Part shown: positions 11,101 to 20,100 of the stretch, in pieces
How positions within the stretch are numbered: position 1 is the first letter of the stretch
How the letters are laid out: every line of letters begins with the position of its first letter
NCBI GenBank assembly: GCA_020650975.1
Contig: JAIPMN010000091.1
Location: 1 to 28,347, forward strand
Source: Apostichopus californicus
Lineage: Eukaryota; Echinodermata; Holothuroidea; Aspidochirotida; Stichopodidae
DNA: 28,347 bases
Direction of reading: 5' to 3'
Made by a program: the position numbers and the translations under genes
Notes under the pieces: generated by a model
Told to the model about the DNA's origin: nothing
Databases searched by the model: none
The model's input: the letters and a program-made list of their open reading frames with translations, nothing else

Positions 11101-14100
11101 TCATTGACTACCATATTTATCATTTAGGTGTTTTGGATAAATCTTTAGAAATAAATACATTATGGCATTGATAGCAATCTTCATGAGTGTGGTCAGGGTA
11201 CTATAGTATGACATCCTGGCATTTTACTGTAGTAAGTTTATATTGAAGTAATTGGTGAAATGTTAATAGGATTATTTTGAAGAATGAAAAAAGTTTGAAT
11301 TACGACTGCTCTCACTTTCAACTTCAGATGATAACTTCAGACTGGTATGCGAAGGTGAGAACAAACCACTCTCCTCATGGGTTGAGAAGCCCTGCCAGAT
11401 CGGATACACACCACGTCCAATTCTGTTTGTGAACCCTGAACGCAACACCACATACATCCAAGAACTCACCACCATCATGACTAACGCTGTTAAGGTGAAC
11501 AGCTTTCTCAGTTTGATTTTCCAAGTTTGGATGCCATAATCACTAGTATTGCTTTCTTACCTCTGAAATGTGCTAGTCTAATATAAAAACCAAAGCTTAT
11601 AAGGTGCTGGAAACCTGTCATGGGGTCCTTCTCTTGTACATGTATGGAGATACTTGAAGCAAGATTTGCTCTGTTACTGGTGCTACATGAATAAGGTCAA
11701 GTTTGGCAGACTTTGTAATGCTCAGCTGGTTTTCTCAGGTTCTTAAATACCATTATACTTTTCATACCGTTTGTCTTCAGAATGTAGAAGACACATTTTT
11801 CTTTGATATGAACAGTGCTATGAAAAATCTGTTTTAAATAATTCCCTGAACTTACTGTTGCTCTTCTTCTTCTGTTTAATAATTAGAAAAATACTGGCAA
11901 GGTTGGTTCACTGAACATCTTCAACAGCACTGAGATTGTGTGTGTCAATGAGCCCAATAAGAACCTCATTTTCATGGATGAGAACAACGCCTTCACTTCC
12001 ATCAACGAAACCATTGCCGAGCAGAGGATTGAGATCAAGAGCTACTTCAGGACTTACAACATTTGCAAGAGTTTGGTTCCCAAGCCAACTGCCAGATTCT
12101 GCGTCACCAAGCCAGAAGAGTACAACAAATGTTTGACCATGAAGCATGTCTTCGAAAAACATGAGAAGGTGAGAGCTTTTATGCCCTTCCCTTGGTTGAG
12201 CTCATAGTGTAATAACATCTTCATTTCTTATGTCCTAATAATTTCTGTATTTGATTTACGGTTTGTTCCAGCAAATGTAGATTTTGACCTTTACATTAGA
12301 AACAAGAATCGATAACATCACTGTTAGTCTTTTGGGATCAACTTTGTTTGAGAAAGTAGTTAGGCCAATTTTAAACCCTCCTCCACCCATCCTACATCTA
12401 GCCTCCTCATCTATACTCATAACCATGTGATATATTTGTCTTTTACCTGGCTACAGCTCAGCCACATTGCCTGGGGATGTGTACATGCCCCTACCTCAAT
12501 GGAATGCATGCGCAATGTCTTGAACGGAACTGCTGAGATCTTCTCTGGCAACGTGGAAGAGATCTTCATTGGAGGTCGCGACTTCTTGCTCCAGCCAATC
12601 ATGATGCAGGATCCAGTCGTGCGTGAATCCATCAACGACTACGTCACCAAGGTCTTTGGAACCCACTCCGTCTCAGTCATGAAGAAGAGCAAACTCTGGA
12701 GCAAGTTTGGACAGGACACCAAATTCCTTAACATCCGTAACTTGACTGTCTGTTCAGCTGGAATCAACAAGGTAATTTCTTCTTTATTAATATATGGGAG
12801 AATAAAATGAATAAAGGGATGATGCATGATAGTTTACCAAGTTTTTGAGTTTTCAGAATTATTCTCAACTGGGTAAAATGTTAAATCAAGGCAAGCAATC
12901 AAGTTTATACATAAAAATTAAGAAAACGAAACATTTGTTAAAGGTAAATATTCTGCAGAGTTAACTTACCGGCTAGTTTTGTGTCAGAAACGTGTGAGAA
13001 TTGTAGCTTCTCGTGTGTCTAACTTCAAAGCAGTATTTTAAGTATAGATTTCACCTATAGTTCACAGTAGTTTATGAGATGAGAGTCTTCTCCAGCAGTG
13101 GATGACTGAATAACTAATATCTTCTACTTCTTTCTCAAGGTTGAGAGCTTCCATCTGCCAGTCGGACGTATGCTGTCTACCAACACCATGCCACGCATCG
13201 GATCCGTCTTTGAATCAGTCAACAGATTCTTCAAGAAAGCTTGCATCCCAGGTATGTTGGTGTTTTTAGATTTAAATACAGCACAAAAATAGAAAGTTAG
13301 TAAAGAAACATATTGAATTATTGAAAGTATATTATAGCAGCTATAAGTGTCTGAACACTTTCCATTCTTCATTACTCTTAGCAGTTTTGTTAGCAGTTTT
13401 GGTATATTCAGTGATTTCAATTGTTATTATTTTTTGTTCCAAATTTTTCTAGCAAAAGTCTATGAAACGTTTTTGGGGGATAAAGCTGCTAACCTCGCCC
13501 TCTCACATGGGGTAACTAGCATACCTCTCTGGTCCTAGAATCGGTCGTTGAATATGATTATATTAGCATGATATTAGAATATTAAGTGACACTACACGTT
13601 GAATATTCATAACAGGAGCCACCCCTGTCAGCTACAAACATGACCTTGATCTTGTCATTGGACATGAACTCAACTGGGGAATCCCAGGACTCAGCTTCTA
13701 CAACTTCACTGGCTTTGACTGGTTCATCTGGAACGCACCCCACACCTGGACTTTCTACAACTACAACCGTAAGACCCCAGGGTGAGTTGGTCTTGGCTTT
13801 TGGACAAACACAGTGTCTATTAGAGATGGTTCATGCTTTCAAAGCAAAACGGGAGCAAACTAGTTTAAATATAACTTACTTGACAAGATATATAACAAGT
13901 TTGAGTTGAGTTTATCAGTGGATGATCTATAATGCTCATAGCATATTTCATAGTTCATAATGGAAGCAAACTAGATTAAAAATAACTTACTTGACAAGAT
14001 ATATAATAAGTTTTGAGTTTAGTGGATTATCTTTAAAGCCCATAGCATATTTCATACCTCATAAAGCAATTATCTGCAGAAGTCAAATTTATTTGTTTGC

Positions 14101-17100
14101 TAAATGTAAGTTTTTGGAGAAGGTTAACATGTAAAAACTAACAAACACTACATGCATACTGGAAAGTGTGGTTATATCAGGCAAGACATCCACGTGTTTG
14201 ATCTTTATATCTATTGGTTTGTATTATCAATGTGGTGTACATCCTAAACTAGACCATAAACTAGTTATTTTTTCTTGTCTTGTAGAACTCTTCAGAAATT
14301 CATGAAGAACCGTCTGCTTGTCCCACTCCTGGAAGGTAAACTCAGCCTCCCTGATGAGTTTGACCCTAACACCTTCGACTACAGCATCCTTGATGATGTC
14401 CTCAGCGTTGAAGGACTCGGTGACATCCTCAGTGACATTCCAGACAAGATCAGAGACAGACTGGTGGACATGAGAGTCTCCAACAAAGACAAGGTAATGA
14501 TGTCCTCCTAACGTTAAGACAAGATAATAATGTCCTAAAGTTGAGACAAGGTAATGATGTCCTCCTAAAGTTAAGACAAGGTAATAATGTCCTCCTAAAG
14601 TTAAGAAAAGGTAATGATGTCCTCCTAAAGTTTAGACAAGCTAATGATGTCCTCCTAAAGTTAAGACAAGCTAATGATGTCCTTCTAAAGTTAAGAAGTG
14701 TCAAATTTTAATTGGAAATTAAATTGTGAAGTTAAGAACAATATACTGTAGGTACATGGACATTTACCTACTAAGTGTGTGATATTTATGGTTCTGTTTT
14801 AAAAGCTTTGCTATGCTTGTTTAAATTGTGACATGTGACACCCTGGAGATGCCAAAGTGTTACTGTAAAGAGCAAATTCAGATGAAAATCAAAGCCAAAT
14901 GAGATGGTAGCTCAGTCTGTATCCTGCAGTGCTGTTCAAAGATACAAGTCACCCAGTATCATACTTTCCATTCTTATGCCATTGGATACAGAATTTGAAT
15001 ATTGTTTCAAAAGTGCTGGATGATCTTGATTCCGACTGAGGCCTGTTCAATATGTCATGACTGATTGTCTTTTACTGTTTAGATGAGCACCTTCAAAGAC
15101 CTCTATGAGGACCGCACTGGAACCGAATTCGTCAGACCCAAGGACAAGCGTCTCAGCAAGCAGACCCTCCGCAGGTGAGAAGGGTGTGTTGAATATTCAT
15201 GGTGTATGAAGTGAATAATTTAGCATATATTAAATGTCTAAGAATGTACTCTGTTACAAAACTACTGCTGTTTTTTTTTTTTTTAAATTTGTAACTTGAC
15301 TTTAACACAACTGAACTTGAAACTGTACTATATATAATATATATATATATAATATATATAATATATAATATATAAGTTTGATCATTGGGACAACATTGTA
15401 TTGTATTTTATCTTACCGTCTTGTACTGTATAATAATATAATGTAGTGAAATAGATGATAATATTGTATGGTACCTTATATAGGGATAATATATTTGTTG
15501 GATGACACGCTTGATTAATTTTTCCCTGCTTCATACCTTACAGCTACCTCCAGCAATCTTTCACCAACATGCAGGACGAGTGGGGTATCTTTGAGGATGT
15601 TAATAACCCAGTAATGACTCCCAACAAGCCAGTCAAGTCTATGACTGGTAGCAAGGTCACCAATGTCCGCCAATTCTTTGATGAGCATGTTAAGGAAACG
15701 GACCCTAACACCATCATTGGCAACCTCCTCATGGACTATGACAGGTACGATGTCAACAAATTAGACCTACTACTAAATTAGAAAAGTGGACCAAACTGTT
15801 GGGATTTCTCCTGCTAAATTAGCTTAACACATTTTAAAACTTATATATTCACCAAACTTTGGGATTTCACTTGCTAAATTAGCTTAAATCATTTTAATTT
15901 GTATATTCAACAAACTTTGGGATTTCACTTGCTGGATTAGCTTAACACATTTGAAGTTATACATTCATCTGAATAGATGATTTAATTTTGGTTGAGAAAT
16001 GAACTTGCTTTCATTCTTTTGTTTTTGTGGTTTAATTGCTTATTGGTGTTTTGATCTTTATCCTGTAAAGTGGAATGACCAAGCTGTTTTTTGTCTTTGA
16101 ATGAACAGCGAGTACACAGTACCACTCATCACCAAGATCTTTGCCAAGGTCCTGAACCAACGTTTTGATACACTCTTCGGATTGGCTGACAGCTTGAACG
16201 TCCTCCATGGCGTCCCAACTATGTCCAGTGTCCACGATGAGCAATATGAATGGATCAAGCACCCTGCTGTCCAGGTGAGGACGAAAATGTCTTAAACTCC
16301 TACCACCTCCATAACTATGAAGCTACTTAAATCAAGTTAATTTACAAGCTAGGCCCTGACTGGCTTTATTTTGAATGTTTTAGCCCAAAAAATGTCAATA
16401 TAAGCTAACCATTAGATATTTAAGCGTTAGCGACATGTTTAAAATACGTAGTATCCCATACATATATCTGAAAGCAGAGTATTAAGGTAAAGAAGCTTTG
16501 TCCAAAAGTTGGGAATAAGCTCCTTGGATTGCCAATTAACCTTTGCTCTCTGAGGTAGAAATACAAAACTGTAACACTAGGAGGATCTAAACACAGGTAC
16601 AGCTCTTTTTTTTTTCAGCTTAAAAATTGTTTGGTGGAATTTAAGTTGTCTGTTACGGTTGGAAGAAAGTAATTTGTGAATTGCAAAAGAAACCAACGAA
16701 ACATATGGTAAAAGGTTCGTTCGAAGTGTGTGGAAATTGCATTGCAACTGTTTTGTAGTAAGATTTTTCCTTTCCTTGTTTTTGTTGCCGCAGGCTTTCG
16801 TCAGGATCTACGCTCCACGTCTCGCCACCTACTACTCTGACCTCTACACCAACTCTGAGCTCAACAGCATGGTCCACAGCCGCTACCACAACCCACTCTG
16901 GCTCACACCAACTTACCCAGAGTTCCTTGATTCCATGAAGGTTAGAATTCAACTTGAAGGCGATGAATATTTGATAGAAAAAAAAATAGTTTTAAAATAA
17001 ATGAATTCATGAAATAATGTCTGTATTGATAACAGATTGATGTGTGTGATTTATCAAGACATTATTGGCTGATTGTCAGAAATGGAAAACAGTGGTGTCT

Positions 17101-20100
17101 TTGAGATTTCAAGCAAACTTTCTTGGAAATAGGCTGCTTCCTCAACCCCCCTTTTTGGAGAGGTGGGTTGGGGTGGGTGGGGGTGGGGGTGGAATGAGAA
17201 GGAAAGGTTGTGTGCATGTGTGTGCGTCTAATTTCATCCTGCTTTGAGCATTTTGTTTTTAAAAACATTTCATTGTATGAGCTCATGCCAGTTCAATGAA
17301 TCAGTTTTCCTTTTGATCTAACATCAGACACACATGACAGAACTCATCGACATTTGCCAGGGCTTTGACCAGCACAAGGGTGAACTCTCAGACAAAGAGC
17401 CATTCTATGGCCTCGCTGGATCTATTGAGTGCATCGCTGATGGCAATGAGGGCGACATCGCTTTTGTTGAACTCGAGAGTTTCGTCAAAGAACTGCCCAA
17501 GGTTGACAGTCAGACCATTTTGGACTACGTTATTGTCACTCCACTTGGTCTCGTCAAGGAAGTCACCCCAGAAATGATCACAAACATTACCTTCTTGAGG
17601 AACGTAACCTTCGGTGTCAAGGCCTTCCCCGCTCTCTTGACCTCTTTCAACAAGACAGGTCAGTAACAATTGTTCTTGGCTATAAGTTCTCATCTACAGC
17701 CTCTTTTGAATTATCTGGACATGTCCTTACCTTTCTCAGACCACAAACACTGGAAAAAAAGCAGAAGTTTAACCCTTTGTTTGACCTTTTTGCTCCTGTA
17801 ACATCTCTGTGTACAAGTTTGTTACCAGGGTAACCGATCTCAGCATCAGATCCTGTGACATATCTCTTTCTTACAGGCTTCTTTTTTCTTTCATCGTCAT
17901 TAGCCCTGCCTTATTTTCTTCCTTTCTTTCTTTTGTTTCTTGCAGGAAGCTGGAGATGGAATGTTACCAAGGCTCTCTTGGATGCCCAGAAGATCTTTTC
18001 CGATGCACAGAACAACGGCGACCATTACCACATATTTGGACCAAACAGTATCTTTGCTCCTGAGACCGTCAAACTGGCCCCCATCCCCATCCAAGACCAG
18101 ACCTATGCCACATACCTCGGACCCAACCTTACTCGCTCATTTGAGGCCATCATCAAGCCATCCACCTGTGAGTTCATGTTTCATTTGTGTATAGTAAATA
18201 ATTTCTTCCAATGTTTTCTTGCCACTGCTCTGAAAACTGTGAGACATGGATCCTATTTATATTAGAAGCAAGAAGTAAAATTCCTACTCTCCTGCTGTTG
18301 CATATAATGATATAAACTTAGTTAAAAAAATATAAGGAAAATTAAAGCTTCTTGAGGACATCTAGTCCAAAGGCAGACCGATCGGGAAATGAAATCCCTT
18401 TTTCTTGATTAATAGTTGACTGGTGGAAGGAGAGACGCCACATCTGCACCGGCGAATCTTACACCAACGTCATCGAACAGAGGAACGGAACCTGCAAGGC
18501 CATCGTCAAGGACGTCACTTGCGGAGGAATGCCACGACCCAAGGTCATCAGTGTCGGAACCACCGAGAACAAGAAACCAGTCGTTGTCAGGATGTGCAGG
18601 TGAGGATCCAATCTTATTCTGTTTAATTAGAGAAGCAAGGAGAATGAAGTAAGGATGCCAGGACAGAATTTAAAAGTAAAGCATATTAAGAACCTCTTAG
18701 AAATGATTCAAATGGTTCAGAACTGGCCTAAATGAGTCAACTATTGTAGGCAGTCCTAAACAGGTTAAACGGAAGTATCAGACAGCTGCTTCTTTGTAAG
18801 ATCTGAAAAGAAAATAACAAAACAAAAAAGTTTAGTTTAATAACATAAAAATGGAAGTTATTTAGTTTACTCTGTTTTTCATAATAAGTTTTGTCTTCAT
18901 CTCCATGACCCTTCCACCCCCCCCCTACCCCCTTCTCCACGATATGTCTTTTTTTAATGCATGTGCAGTTGATATCCTGCAACAGTGTATGGGTAAGAGA
19001 CAAGTAGCGTGAGACGTTTTCTATGACTTTGAGTCATATTTACTGTCATGGTAGATTCAATGCATTCTTCTCATTTCAAGATCTTCTTCTTCTTTGATAT
19101 TATTTTGAGATCCTTCTTTTGCTCTTTCCAGCCGTCCAACCTCTTTCGTTCGTGAGATGGCAGAGTTTGTGTGTGACAACGGCCATGGCTATGTGACCCC
19201 AGTCATGGTGCCAACCACTTGCTCATGCGTCCCATGTGAAGATATTGAATACATCCCAGACTGGACCAACGACACCGTCTGGAACACCACTACTCTGAAC
19301 CATACCATCACTGAGCATTTTGAAACCCTCATGCCACTCTGGGGTAAGTCACCTGTTTCTGTACATTATCAGTATCCATCAGAAACTACAGTGAAATACC
19401 TGTTTCTGTACATTATCAGTATCCATCAGAAAAGTTTATAGTTTCCACCCTATTGTGTTCCACATAGTTTCACAAAGCAAACTTTTTGTCTTCAGAGCCA
19501 AAGAAAAATAATGATTTTTAGGGAATGGACTAGGGTTATTGAATATTAGTAATTAATGGCAAAACAGCTCATTTACATAAATGAATAATAATGATGATGA
19601 CTTGTACCAAGCAGTCACAATTGGTATCGATGCTATAAATAATGCTTGGCTGCTGAGATGTACTGGTGAGATATCAGGTAAAATGATATCTTTCAAGTCA
19701 ATAAACTTAGATATTGTTAGATAAATATTACAAGTTTGCTAAATAAACTTGCAAATGGGAATGAATTAGGAAAACAAAACTAGATTGAAATAACCTCAAC
19801 TTGAGATTTTAGAAGTAACTTCCTTGTAATCTTGTTTTATACTTCAAACAAACCATTTTTCTTTGTTGCAATTTAATTCAATGTACATTCTATATCCGAA
19901 AACCAGATGTCGAAAAAGTAAAGAATATGAAGGACAGAAGAATGACTTATTCTTCATAAAAATGGTTTACTTTCTTCCATAATTGCAGGTAATAAGGCTT
20001 TCTGGATGAACCACACACTCAACAGCAACTTTAAGATTGGTGCTCCCAAGAATGTCACCCATAAAGACACCACCACCCTCCTCGGCGATGTGACCATCAA

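Noticed and set aside
14450..14704. Minus-strand open frame with repeated NFRRTSL units
   Set aside because: It is the 30-bp minisatellite read in reverse; 30 is a multiple of three, so the frame stays open.
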